Positions 21,438 to 33,313 are shown, numbered from the stretch's first letter. The stretch is 64,000 nt of DNA from Narthecium ossifragum (GCA_963920575.1 OY986969.1:8119096-8183095); one strand, 5' to 3'. Notes: generated by a model from the sequence alone, not told the origin. Program-made: numbers and translations.

Positions 21438-24400
21438 AGATCCTCTCATGGAACTGCTGAGGTATTGGTTTCCGTAGGCTTCACCGGGCCTGTAGGAGGT
21501 TAATTTCTCGGCACAATCCTGACCTCTTTCTTCTCCAAGAGGTGGGATTAAATTTGGTCGATTTTCCTGCGATCCAATCCAAGCTTGGTAGTCTTTGGGA
21601 ATGCTTTCTTCTCCCTTGTTGTGGCCGCCGTGGTGGCATCTTCGCTGCTTGGAAGCTCAGCGTTGGCATCGTCAACTTCACCCAGATCTCCAGCCAGGCC
21701 ATTCATGGCATCTTCACTACCAGAAGCAGAGGGCAATGGTGCATTTCTGCAGTCTATGCAGCTAGACAACGGCGTGATAGATGTGCACTTTGGGATGAAC
21801 TTACTGCACTATGCAATGTTGGATGGCCTCACTTGATTGCCGGCGATTTCAACGTCATCTCCTCCCCTTCTGAGAAGCGAGGTGGCCGCCCATTCTTATT
21901 GAACCGCTAAGTGCAAGACTTCATTGGGTTCATCTCCTGCTGCAACCTGTTAGATCTTGGATTCGTCGGACCTTCTTTTACCTGGTCGAACAAAAGGATG
22001 GGGCGCGATCGCATCCTCGAGAGGCTGGACCGTGCACTCTGCAACCGCGCCTAGATGGAGCTCTGCCCCGACGCTGCCGTTAGACACCTTCACCGCCTAG
22101 CCTATGACCATAACCCCCTTCTCCTATCCCTTGACCCACCAGCCAGGCTCCCCGGCTCCTCCCCCTTCCGCCTCCAAACCTACTGGCTGCGAACACCGGA
22201 ATTCAAGCAACTCGTCCAGAGAGCTTGGAACTGACCTGGCCATGGCTCTCTCCAATACAGATTCACGGGCAAGATCATCGAGAACAAGGAATCTTTGAAA
22301 CTCTGGAATCGCAGGGATGATGGAGATCTATTCTGCATGGGTAAACAAACAGAGAATATGCTATCCATCCTTTATGAAAAGGAAGACCTTGGCCTGCTGA
22401 CGGAAGAAGAAGAGCATGAGCTCCGCTGTACTGAGAATAGATATACTGCTGTTCTCTTACAACAGGAGGACTATGTCAGCCAGCGATGCAGGAAGGAATG
22501 GATCAACTCCGGTGATAGAAATTCCAGTTTTTTCCACAACTTGGTTGCCTCTCGACAGCACAGATCTAAAGTTGTTGAGCTGGTATTGAATGATGGGCGG
22601 GTTCTCAGAGAGCAAAGCGAGATTGCTTGCGCTTTGGTGGACCACTTCAACAACCTTTGGAATGATGTTGATGCGCATGTTCCTTCCCCCGACCTCCCCT
22701 CCCTCCCACCTCTAGGGGATGAGGACTACAACTACCTCAACTCTGACGTCTCTACTGAGGAGATCATGTCCGCCATTAAAGCCATGTCAATGGGCAGATG
22801 CCCTGGGCCAGACGGTATACAGATTGAGTTCTACACTCATAATTGGGACACTGTTGGCCGTGACCTGCTGCAGCTTATCCATAAATTTTTCCATACCTCC
22901 ACCCTACCCCCAAACTGGAACAAAACCTTCGTCTCCCTTATTCCCAAATGTGAAAACCCTCGGAAGATCAAAGACTTCCGTCCAATAAGCCTCTGCAACG
23001 TAACCTACAAGATCATTGCGGCTGTCTTAGCAAATCGTCTGCGCACTGTTGTTGGGTCACTGATCAGTGAGGAGCAATCCGCCTTCATCCCCGGCAGAAG
23101 CATCTTTGATAATATCTCAGCGGCTCAGGAACTTCTCCACTCAATCCTCAAGGCTCCTCGCACTAGACCACTGATGGCACTGAAAATTGACTTGAAGTCG
23201 GCCTTCGACTGTGTGAGTTGGTCCTTCCTCGAAGATGTGCTGACCTCCATGAACTCCCCCACCCGCATGATTGGTTGGATCCGTCCTTGCATTTCTACAG
23301 TCACCTTCTCCATCATCATTAACAGCAGAGTCTCCGGTCTCTTCAACGCCGAAAGGGGATTGAGGCAAGGAGACCCGATGTCTCCCTACCTCTTCATCCT
23401 TGTCCAAGAAGTCCTCAGTAGGATTATCCGGGACCCTAGGCATGGCCTCTCTGGTATCAAATTCTATCGTTATCCCTCTACCTTCTCACATCTTCTCTAT
23501 GCAGATGACCTTCTATTGGTCTCAAGAGGTTCACTTGCTGAAGCTTCTAAGGCCAAGGGCATCCTCTCCAAGTTCCACTCTCTATCTGGCCTAGCTCTGA
23601 ACACATCCAAATCCAAAGCAAGCTTTTCACCATGCCTAGATGATGATCAACGCCGCTCTATTTGCCGCTAACTCAACATTGTGGAAACTAGGAGTTGCTT
23701 CACTTATCTTGGCGCCCCTGTCGATGGACGCCGGCTCCGTGCACATGACTTCAATGAGCTCCTCGAAAGTGTCCAGTCGCGACTTCGTGATTGGAACTCC
23801 TTGAAGCTATCAGAAGCCGGAAGAGTAGCCCTCATCAAATCGGTCCTACAGGCAAGCCCCACACATGTCTTCATGGCAACTCACATGCCCATTCAAGTCA
23901 TCAATTCCTTGGATCTTCTCTCTAGAAACTTCCTATGGGGCGGCGACAATCCTACAAGCAGAGTGGGATGGAGGACGGTGTGCAAATCCACTAAGTCTGG
24001 CGGTTTGGGACTCCGTGACTTGCGAACATGGCAGCAATCTCTCAGAATCAAGCGAGCGGCATCCTTTCTCTCTGAGAACCCTTCAATCTGGAAGAAAGTC
24101 ACCAAGGCAAAGTACAAGTGGCAGGGGTATCTTCCGACTGGTACCACACCGAGCCGCAGTTCCGGATGCTGGCGCAAGATCTGTGCCGCCGCGAAGACAC
24201 TCTGGTCAGGCCTTCGCTGGATCCCTTGCGCTGGCTCCCAACTTCATGCCCTCAATGATGCATGGTTTCATGATCTACCAATCATCCGCTCTCCTTCATT
24301 CTTTGTCTATGATCGGGACCGCCCAGACTGGTTTGATGGCTCCATTGGATCACTGATGACTGAGGATGGTATGTGGGACCAACAGCGCCTTCTTTCACTC

Positions 24401-25438
24401 TTCCATCCTGACCTGGTGGAGATAATTCTTAAGGTCAGAATTCGTCCTGCGCCGTCCTTCGATCAACCAATCTGGAATTTCTCCAACACTGGCCTCATCA
24501 CTACTTCTTCCATTTACCAATGGCAGCTAGCCCAAGCTACCAATGCTGATTTCAATGAGGTATGTTCCTTCTCCTGGACTAACCTCTGGAAAATCCCCGC
24601 TGGTCCACGAATAAAGTTCTTTCTCTGGCATCTCCGACATCAAAAACTTGCTACGGCTGAAGCCCTCTGGAAGTGCAAATGCATCCCTGACCCAACCTGC
24701 AAACGGTGCGGCATCGACATTGAATCCCTCGAGCATATTTTCTTTCAGTGTGACTTTGCCAGGTCTGTTTGGGACTTGATCCTTGAGAACAACCACCTCC
24801 AACCAAGCTGTGTTCTTGATTGTTGGGCCATCCTCTCTACAATGGCAGACCCTTCCAACAACAGAACATGGATTGCTTACGCCCTCTGGTGGCTCTGGAA
24901 GGAGAGGAACTCCTTAGTCTTCAACAACCAACACTCCTCGCCCCCTCAACTCTTCAGACTCATTGCAAGGCAATCAAAAGAGTTTCTGGCAGCTAGGAAA
25001 CCGGCTTTTCCTCCACCAGCACCTGCTCGGGCCCATCCTTTCTTGATCCGCACCGACGCCTCGGTGTCCTCTTCCTCATCCGGTCTTGCTGCTTGTTGCC
25101 TGGACAGCTTGGGAACTACCATCCTTTGGACTTGGCAGCAACCTTCTCACTCAATGCCAGTGATTGAAGCAGAACTCAATGCCATTGTTGGTGGTGTCAG
25201 GGAAGCGAAGAACCGTGGCTACTCCGACTTCCATGTAGAATCCGACTGTCTGCTCGCTGTCCGCCTACTAAACGGATCCTCAGCATGGCCGGTTTTTCTT
25301 CAAAATACTCTCAAGTCTATTTGGTGGATTACCGCTCAAGGATCTTCCTCCTCTTTCACCCACATCCCTAGAAATGTCAATACTATTGCGAATGAGCTTG
25401 CTATTCAAGCCCGTCTCAATAGTAGCTTGATGCGCTAA
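21434..25438 (+). pseudogene. LINE ORF2: endonuclease, reverse transcriptase, zinc finger, RNase H
   Basis: The order is canonical. First an AP-endonuclease (MKILSWNC at the start, LIAGDFNVISSP near 21840, DRILERLDRAL near 22020). Next a reverse transcriptase (about 22700-23700; FRPISLCNVTYKIIA, ALKIDLKSAFDCVSW, GLRQGDPMSPYLF, LLYADDLLL). Next a zf-RVT domain (WKIPAGPRIKFFLWH, then CKRCGIDIESLEHIFFQC). Last a plant-type RNase H (RTDASVSSSSSG near 25050, IEAELNAI, VESDCLLAV). The frame is broken by TGA near 21455 (after MKILSWNC, where family members read CRG), by stops near 21908, 22052 and 22232, and by TAA near 23669. Two long open stretches (22295-23671 and 23681-25438) remain, so decay is moderate. 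Confidence 0.92.
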
Positions 25439-25516
25439 TCCCACATCTTGTACCGTTTCCCTTGTAACCGGCCCTATTTTCTAGCCTCCGGGCTTATTTA
25501 GTCAAAAAAAAACTCT

Positions 25517-25672
25517 GTTGTCCTTGGTGGCTCTCACAACGCGGCCGTCGGCGAGGACTACTTCCAGGGAGACGATGATGTTGGAGAAGAGGGCGTAGAT
25601 GTGGAAGCTTCCTTCGATGCCGTAGCCATTGATGAGACCACCGACGGTGAGGTCGTCCAGCTCGGAGACGAC
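25517..25672 (-). pseudogene. DWF1-like: Captured fragment of a DWARF1/DIMINUTO-type delta(24)-sterol reductase
   Basis: The minus strand encodes about 52 residues, [20 protein letters not shown] then [17 protein letters not shown]. This matches my memory of the FAD-binding region of plant DWF1, which makes campesterol for brassinosteroids. The fragment is about a tenth of the enzyme, with no start or catalytic C-terminus. The LINE inserted right after the RATKDN codons. On the far side of the LINE (about 19800-19878) the same frame continues as a Glu/Arg-rich tail, so the fragment was once part of a longer chimeric frame. Confidence 0.8.
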
Positions 25673-25860
25673 GAGGAGAGCAAGGTTCATGGGGACTGTG
25701 ATCCAGCTCGGAGACGACGGTGAGGTCGTCCACGGGGAGAACAAGGTTCATGGGGACTGTGATCCAGCTCGCAGTCGACGGTGAGGTCGTCCAGCTCGGA
25801 GTTGACGGTGAGGTCGTCTAGCTCAGAGACGATGGGAAGAGCAAGGTTCATGGGTGCCGG
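25672..25860 (-). repeat. Tandem copies of the DWF1-derived segment
   Basis: A stretch encoding SELDDLTV on the minus strand plus a linker (CAAGGTTCATGGGGACTGTG on the plus strand) is repeated four or five times with small changes. A further degenerate copy lies near 26033-26075. This looks like replication slippage after capture. Confidence 0.75.
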
Positions 25861-26267
25861 AGATGGGAAGGACAACGAAAACTATGATGATCCACCTGAA
25901 CTGCACAAAGTAGTCCACCCAAATCAACTTCAAACTCGGGTCCTCCACGAGCTCTTCTCCCCCTTTGGCGATGCCAACCATCGTCTCGCCTCCAAAGGCC
26001 TTTGCACCCTGGCCCGCCACCTCTCCTCCGACGGTGAGGTCGTCCAGCTCAGAGGTGATGGGGAGAGCAAGGTTCTTTCTTCTTTGTTCTTGCCGTTCCT
26101 CTGTTCTTCATTGAAGTCGAGGACGACAATGCTCTGTTGTTTGCCAACTCTTAAACCATTCCCATGGCCGAGTACCCGCGGCCGCCGAGCTCCGCCATCA
26201 CCCTCGCCCAGCCTACCTCTGACGAGGACGAGGAGGCCGGAGGACCTCACCCGGGCTTGTCTCCTTA
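25861..26267. other. GC-rich captured segment, source not identified
   Basis: The plus strand encodes HKVVHPNQLQTRVLHELFSP and ASKGLCTLARHLSSDGE within an open frame. Composition matches the neighbouring captured exons, so it is probably another gene fragment. I do not recognise the parent. Confidence 0.35.
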
Positions 26268-26416
26268 GGCTTCACCGACGTGGTCACCCACACCCATGCC
26301 GAGCTCGATCTCAATCGCCAAGCCGACGTCGAGGCCTTCTTCGCCGTGGAGAAGCCCCGGTACGTCGTCCTCACGGCCGTGAAGGTTGGCGGGATCTACG
26401 CCAACTCCACCTTCCC
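26268..26416 (+). pseudogene. GER-like: Captured fragment of GDP-L-fucose synthase (GER-type)
   Basis: The frame from 26268 reads GFTDVVTHTHAELDLNRQAD, then VEAFFAVEKPRYVVLTAVKV and GGIYANSTFP. This corresponds to the N-terminal Rossmann part of plant GDP-4-keto-6-deoxymannose epimerase-reductase, the last step to GDP-L-fucose in the cytosol. It starts and ends abruptly with no start codon or catalytic Tyr-Lys region, and it is in a different frame from flanking ORFs. Confidence 0.8.
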
Positions 26417-26698
26417 CAAACAGCCGGCATCTCCTACTACACGTACACGATGAACCCATGAACACGATGAACCCATCGTACACTAATAATGTCACTGTTC
26501 TTCTCCTTCTCTCTCTCCCACGAACACGATGAACCCATCGAGGAAGCGCGTCGGAACCTTGCAACCTTCTCCTTTCCTTCATTGTCCTTTCTCTTCTTTC
26601 CTTCTTTTATCCTCTCATCTTCCTTCGTTTCTTTACTCTGTGACGATGAACGTGCTCTGGTTCTTTCTAGTCTTACTCTGTTTTCTCTCTTCTTATTC

Positions 26699-26770
26699 GA
26701 GGTGATGCTGGCCTACAACCTCTCGCCGTCGTTCAACTGGGACGCGTCGAGGAAGTCCAACGAGGAGATT
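26699..26770 (+). pseudogene. ICL-like: Captured fragment of isocitrate lyase (short)
   Basis: Twenty-four codons, [17 protein letters not shown] then RKSNEEI, match isocitrate lyase of the glyoxylate cycle. The DNA is close to that of the longer fragment at 41387-41726 on the opposite strand (same codons at most positions), so both derive from the same or a very similar gene. It is preceded by CT-rich non-coding sequence and followed by a low-complexity proline/leucine segment. Confidence 0.75.
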
Positions 26771-27130
26771 CTCCTTCAACAGCTCATGCCGCCGCCCGCA
26801 CTGCTGCTCCCCCTCGCACCCCTTCCTCCTCCGAGCCCGCTGCTCCCGCCCTGAGACGGGTCACCGGAGGAGAATCCCAGCATGGCGTGAGTATTGTTTT
26901 GATACAGCTGGGAAACGGGAGCAAAACCCGGGAAACGGGTGCAAAACCGCTCACGTGCGCGCACGTGAGCGGTTTCCCGTCAAATTAGAGTTACGGATTT
27001 AGGAGTCGGCATCACATTTTACTTCATTTCTAACTTGGTGATATCAAATTGCAAATCTCAAACTTGATGGTACCAAAGTGCGTTTCTGAGAAAATACATG
27101 ATACTGGAATGCAAAAATCCCTTAATGTTA

Positions 27131-27796
27131 ACTAGAGAAGCAGGGAGCAAACCATTCACACCGAGGGATTGAAAAGTGTCTGAGTTACAATAATGATACG
27201 TTTGGATAAGCGCCGATTCGGCGAATCCAGAGAATGGGTGGATCCATTTTCATCTTATCCATGTGTTTAGATAAGCGACGGATCAAAAAAAAAATAGAAT
27301 CCGTTCTTGGACGAATTCTATTTTTGACATCCGCTCGATTCGAGCCAAAGCCGCGTGCGAGATCTGCTCCCGCGGATACCATCCCATGGGTACAATGGAT
27401 CCCACGCGTCAAACATGACCTAGGAGGTTGTTTGGTTTGCCAGAGAGTGAAGAGAGGAAACGAGCTATGGAAAGTCTTTCTTATCTATAAACCGTTCATA
27501 ATAAAATGAGTATCACTTTCTAATATTATTTGGTTGTGTCATCAAATTAGAAAGTGAACGTTAAAGCATTTGATGAGATAAAGAAGGGTAACTTCCACCA
27601 TCTAAACACCATATAAGATTAGGCCCTAAGCGTCAAATGGGGCCCTCACAAAATTTACATTTTAATATTTTACACTTTAATTAAAATATAATATTTTTTG
27701 GAAAATATTCTTCTATATATCAGTAGTCCATTTATATTTCTTATATTATATTAGTGACTAGAGCAATAATTTTCAATTGTCGAGGAGATAGAGTAG
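27131..27796. other. Intergenic, possible degraded MITEs
   Basis: Motifs such as CGTTTGGATAAGCG (27209) and CATCTAAACACCATA (27599) hint at old inverted-repeat elements, but no matched ends with target duplications were found. No coding sequence. Confidence 0.25.
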
Positions 27797-27806
27797 CTGA
27801 GAACTC

Positions 27807-28100
27807 GGATTTGTTGCCAAATAGGACTCATGGTATTCACCTTTTGCACTTTAGGACCCCCTCTCATGTTTTTTTGCATAATAGGACATCATACACGTAA
27901 GGAACACGCGTATAAACTAATACGCATATAAACAATAATTATACGCGTACCCATGATACGTGTATAATCAAGAATTATACGCGTATTAGTTTATACGCGT
28001 GTTCCTTACGTGTATGTGGTCCTATTATGCAAAAAATATATGAGATGGGGTCCTAAAGAACAAAAAGTGAATATCATGGGTCCTATTTGACAAAAAGTTC
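27807..28100. mobile_element. MITE (294 bp) with long inverted repeats, MULE-related
   Basis: Almost the whole element is an imperfect palindrome. The inward ends read GGATTTGTTGCCAAATAGGA and GAACTTTTTGTCAAATAGGA. The flanks CTGAGAACTC (27797-27806) and TTGAGAACTA (28101-28110) agree at 8 of 10 bases. The interior repeats ACGCGTAT and ACACGTAA motifs. The ends resemble those of the MULE at 54702-60864. Confidence 0.8.
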
Positions 28101-28136
28101 TTGAGAACTAAGAAGACAACAAGAAGAGAGAGTGTG

Positions 28137-31100
28137 TGTGAGGACCTGTCCCTCTACCCCTGTGGCTCGCTGTAGATCGCAAGGGCAATTTGGTAAATTG
28201 CGCCTTGTTGGTTTGTTTCACACCCGCGTGTGCATACACTGACCTTGTTTGTGTTAGTGCTTGATTAGAATGGTTAGGTGGACCCGGGATAAGAAGATCC
28301 CAACTCGGGCGCGCAGAAGCTTGCTTTTGGACAGCTGGCGGGCCCGTGAGCGACCAATCGCTCCTAGGAGCGATCGATCGGACTCGTGAGCGAGTCGGTG
28401 GGTTTTCCTTCGCCAGGACGGCTGCCGTTCGCCGTCACTCTCCTCTGTCAGAAGGGGAGGACTTTCCCTCCCCTCCTTCCCCTTTTCCCCTCCTTGCCCG
28501 GCTTTCCCCTTCCCTTTTCCTTCCTCTTCTCCTTCCCCTTCTTCTTCCTTCTTCTTTCTCCTTCCCGCTGTTCTGTTTTTCCTCTGTTCTTCCCAGCAAC
28601 GAGCTTCTTCTCCTTCGTTCTCCCTCCTCCGGCCACCGTTTTGTGCGTTTTAAAGCTCGTTGGATCCGTGGCGACGAGAGGAAGATCCCTGAAGTGGTTT
28701 GGAACATTGTTGGTGACTGGCTTGCGGGGAATCAGCCGAGGATTAGCGCAGTTCGGTAGGTTTTCTACCTACGAGAGTTGTTTAATGGGTTTCTCTTAAT
28801 CTAGCCGTTTGATCTTACTGATCTTTGTGTTGTTGGATGCATCTTGCCTAGTATAATTTTTGTTATAAGTTTCATGAACTTTGGTTGAGATTTTAGTAGG
28901 ATTTATGCATGATTAATCTCGGATTTTTCGGTTTCTGCTGTTCTTGAAGAACAGTCGGCTTGCGGCGAGTTTTCCGGGCAGTACGTGCATGATCTTTGGT
29001 TGTCATGAACATAAGAGTTGTCGATCTTTGAATCTACTCTCAAACCCAACTAATTTCATATTTTTCCAATTTACCTACGAAGTTTTATGATTTTCGCACT
29101 GGCGGGTTGCGTTGCAGGAAAGAGGTGGTAAGTTAGTTTGATTAGTGGTTGTGATTAGTGTTTTCCCGTTAATCTAACCGTTGTATGTTTATGGTTTTTG
29201 GATATGTTGATCCCGGCATGTAGATCTACTGGTGGCTAAGTTGGATCTCGAATCTGACATTGTTTGGACATCGGATCGATGGGTCAATTAGCCTCTAGTA
29301 GATAACTTTTGGTGTTTTAAATATAATATTATATGTCGGATGATAATATTATATTTTTTACTGTTCATCATCGTTTTCGGGGTTTTTTCCCGTTGCAGGA
29401 GTCCGCCGTTGACGGTCATGGTACTGTCGTAATGCCGGGACCAGTTGCGGATCGGCTGGCAGCGGTCGGTAGTACCGCTGCAGCGATCCGGTTGACTTAT
29501 ATGATGCCTTATCATACTGTTGCATGCCTATCTCCTGTTTGTATATGTTCATCGCATGCATTGTTGATTTGTGCATTAGTTGCATGGTTAGGGTGTCGCA
29601 CCCCGACCCGCGAAAGCCCAACCGGGTCGGGCGACGCGAACCGGAACCTACAAAACGCAGAAAACAAAGCTGGCGAGGGTTCCCTCTAACCTATTGGTCT
29701 CCCTAACAGTTCACCAAAAGCACCCTCAATTAAAACAACATTAATTAGCAAAACCTCGAACCACAGATTTAAAACTCAAAGAAAAGTTTAATATACATAT
29801 CCTCGGAGAGGGGGAAGGTTCAAATACAACATTACTCCCGTAGGAGACTATCTAACGTAGGATAAAAACTGTAAAGGATCACCACCTCTCAAAGTCCACC
29901 AGGCGCCGCCGCACCGCCGACCAACTGCCCGGTAGGGGCCACAGAAGAAGTACTGACGCCTGCACCTGCAAAACGCAGCCCGGGTAGGAGTGAGCACTAA
30001 GCTCAGTAGGGATCTACACTACGACACACAGAAGGAACAGGGAAACGCAACAGTGTCGCCCTCAAGTAGAACCTGGGTGTATACAGGGGTCTCATAACTC
30101 CACCGCGTGTCCCTGAGGCCCCGATCATGATCTTCCAGCCGGGCTGGTCACATGTCGGGTCACACTCAGTAGCAGGAAACAACATTGCTGATTCTCAACA
30201 GGACACAGAACACTGTTTGGTAGGAAAAGACACTACTGAGTAGGTAACTCCTCTACTCAAGAGTTTAAGAACGCCGGACACCGGCTACACCTCAGATCCG
30301 ACTCGAGGCCGGCACGACTTCTAAAATCATCAAGCAACAAGTGCACCAGTCATCTAAGCCTATCATCAAGTTTGACTGGACACTACAATTCAAACCAGGT
30401 CCAAACTACCCAACCCCGGTTCTTGGGCTAAGTCTGAGTTTCCAGTCTCGGGACGGCGACCCAAAGATCACCCACGCCCTAACCAATGCAACTAATGCAC
30501 ACATCAACAATGTTTGCCATGACATACACAGATAAGAAGCAAAGCATGCAACAGTATGTCAAGCATCATATAAGTCAACTGGATCGCTACAGCGGTACTA
30601 CCAACCGCTGCCAGCCGATTCGCAGCGGGTCCCGGCATTACGACGGTACCACGACCGTCAACTGCGAACTCCTGCAACGGGAAGCAACCCCGAAAACCGC
30701 TGAATGAATAGTAAATAATATAATATTATAGTCCGAAATATAATATTATATTTAAGCATCCAAAACCTTTATTTAGGGGCTTATTGATCCCGTCGATCCG
30801 ACGTCTAAACGACGTCGGATTCAAGATCCAACTTAGTCACCAGTAGGTGTATATAGCAGGATCAACATATCCAAAATTCATAATCATCCAACGGTTTGAT
30901 TAACGGAAAAACGCTAATCAAAATCATTAATCAAACTAACTTACCCATTAATTGCCGCAACGCAGCTCTCCAGAATACAATTCATAACAAATTGTAGAAA
31001 AATCAGAAAACTACGAAATAAGATGGAATGGAAAGCTAACGAAGAGATCTACAACTCTTATGTTTATCAGAAGCCAAGATCATACACGTACCGGCCGGAA

Positions 31101-32904
31101 AATACGCCGCCAGCCGGATGTTCTTCAAGAATAGCAGAAAACAGAGAAACTGAGCTTAATCATGTATAAAACCTACTCAAATCTCAACCAAATATCATGA
31201 AACGTATATCAATAATTCTAATAGGCATAAGGAAACCAACAACACAAAGATCAACAAGATCCAACGGCTAGATCTAGAGAAAACCCAAAAACAACATCAG
31301 TAGGTATAACCCTACCTAACAGCGCTTTCCTCGGCTGATTCCCCGCGAGTTGATCACCAACAAGCTTCCAAGCCACTTCAGGGATCTTCCTCTCATTGTC
31401 ACGGATCCAACGAGCCTTAGAACGCCGAAAAAGATGGTCGGAGGAGGGAGAACGGAGGAGAGGAAGGTGGCTGCCGGAAACAGGGGAAAGAAGCATTGCT
31501 TTCGGGAGAAGAAAGAAGAAGGAAGAAGAAAGGTGGAGAAGGAGGAGGAGAAGAGGAAGAAAAGAAGGGAAAAGGGGAAGGGAAAAGCCGGGGGAAGGGG
31601 GGAAAAGAGAGAGGAGGGGAGGGAAAGTCCTCCCCCCTCTGACACGAGAGAGCGACGGCCAACGGCGGCCGTCCTCGCGAAGCAGAAAACCAACCGACTC
31701 GAGTCCGATCGGTTGCTCCAAGGAGCGATCGATCGCTCGCGCCCCGGATCGATCCCAACAAGTCGGATCGATCCGAGTGGGTCAAAACCCGCTGACTCGC
31801 TCACGAGTCCGACCGATCGCTCCAAGGAGCGATCGATCACTCAAGGGTCGTCAGCTGCCCAAAGGCAAGCTTCCGCGCGCCCGAGCTGAGATCTTCCAAT
31901 CCCGGGTCCACCTAGCCATTCTAAACAAGTTCTAACACAAACAAGGCCAGTGTGTACACACACGGGTGTGAAACAAACCAACAAGGAGCAATTTACCAAA
32001 TTGCCCTTGCGGTCTACAACGAGCCACAGGGGTAGAGGGACAGGTCCTCACATAGGGTGTGGGTGATCTGTGGGTCGTCGTCCCGAGGCTGGAAGCTCGT
32101 ACTTAGCCCTAGGACCGGGGTTGGGTAGTTTGGACCCGGTTCGAATTGTGGTGTCCAGTCGATTCGATGATAGGCTTAGATGACTGGTACACTTGTTGCT
32201 TGATGATTGTAGAGGTCGTGTCGGCCTCGAGTCGAATGCTGAAGTGTAGCCGGTGTTCCACTGTGTTGACTCTTGAGTAGGGGAGTTGCCCACTCAGCGG
32301 TGCCTCTTCCCGACTGCAGTGTCGGGTTCCTGCATGTGAGTCAGCAGTGTTTGTTCTTGCCTATTGAGTGCTTCCCCTGGGCCTCAGGGACACGCGCTGG
32401 GGTTATGGGACCCCTGTATACACCCAGGTCTTACTTGAGGGCGACACTGTTGCGTTTTCCTCTTCCTTCTGTGTGGCTTAATATAGAACCCTACTGAGCT
32501 TAGTGCTCACTCCTACCCGGGCTGCGTTTTGCTGGTGCAGGCGTCAGTTCTTCTTCTGTGGCCCCTACCGGGCTGTTGGTTGGCGGTGCGGCGGCACCAG
32601 GTGGAGTTTGAGAGGTGGCGATCTTTACAGTTTTTTACCCTTTTGTTACTTAGTCTCCTACGGGAGTATAAATGTTGTATTTGGATCTTCCCCTCTCCGA
32701 GGATATGTATATTAAATCTTTTTGGGTTTGTAATATGTGATCCGAGATTTCATTAAATTAATGTCTTTTAATTGAGGGTGTTTTTGGTGAATTGTTAGGG
32801 AGACCAATAGGTTAGAGGGAACCCTCGCCAGCTTTTTCCGCGTTTCGTTAGGTTCCGGTTTGCGTCGCCCGGCCCGGTTGGGCTTTCGCGGGTCGGGCGC
32901 AACA
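28137..32904 (+). mobile_element. Solo LTR (large-LTR family, copy 2), split by an inverted relative
   Basis: It starts TGTGAGGACC and ends GGGCGCAACA; about 2.3 kb after subtracting the nested element. The two halves (28137-29593 and 32058-32904) join exactly when the insert and one TAGGG are removed, and the joined order matches the inner copy. The flanks are a GA/TG microsatellite (AGAGAG on both sides), so the target duplication cannot be fixed. CT-rich ORFs within it are composition artefacts. Confidence 0.8.
29594..32052 (-). mobile_element. Inverted solo LTR nested in copy 2
   Basis: The 2,459-bp element starts TGTCGCACC and ends CCTCACA on the plus strand, the reverse complement of the outer family. 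The perfect 5-bp duplication TAGGG lies at 29589-29593 and 32053-32057. It has no internal retroviral genes, so it is a solo LTR. Confidence 0.88.
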
Positions 32905-33039
32905 AAGAGAGAGAGATGGGCATGCATATGTTCAAGAGATAATAGAGAGGAAGAGAGATCGGAATGTATATGTTGAGCATGAAAAGGTGATCCCGGAGAC
33001 TGATGGAAAAGTAAAAAGAAGATGATAATAGGCTAAAAC

Positions 33040-33313
33040 TGTTATAAAGTGTGAACACAATCAAACAACAGCTGAATTGGATGACCATGTACATCCTAAC
33101 CACCAACGTAGAGTTATTATGGGTAGAAATTTTTTCACCCATGTGTTGATTACTTTTGTCCACATGTAAGGGCTTTTGCCTATAAATAGGCATTTGATGA
33201 TGGAAAAATAGGTAGATGAAGTTACTCCTCCAAATCTCTTGTTCTTTTATCATCTTCTGTCTTCCTTAAATTGGTGTGTATGAGCGTGTGTTTCTTAACA
33301 CATATATACAACA
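33040..33313 (+). repeat. Copia 5' LTR
   Basis: 274 bp, including a TATA-like TATAAATAGG near 33182. It matches the split 3' LTR apart from scattered substitutions and small indels. Confidence 0.9.

Larger units (their letters stand above)
19879..25512 (+). mobile_element. 5'-truncated L1-type LINE with plant RNase H
   Basis: Non-LTR retrotransposon of about 5.6 kb ending in a short A-tract (25504-25512). The duplication CTCTGTTG (19871-19878, 25513-25520; perhaps two A longer) marks target-primed insertion. The 5' end is inside ORF1, so the promoter and ORF1 start are lost. ORF2 has several stops, so it is dead. Confidence 0.9.
19659..27121. mobile_element. Pack-MULE (7.5 kb) with a nested LINE
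   Basis: Terminal inverted repeats of about 76 bp (19659-19734 and 27046-27121; both start GGGATTTTTGCATTC inward) are flanked by a perfect 9-bp duplication TTAATGTTA (19650-19658, 27122-27130), the Mutator hallmark. No Mutator transposase is visible. Inside are GC-rich fragments of at least three unrelated plant genes in mixed orientations, the Pack-MULE pattern. A LINE (19879-25512) has inserted into one of them. Confidence 0.88.

Noticed and set aside
28346..28799. Two overlapping 137-codon ORFs in the solo LTR
   Set aside because: They come from a CT-rich stretch in the LTR that also appears inverted at 31400-31700. No motif.
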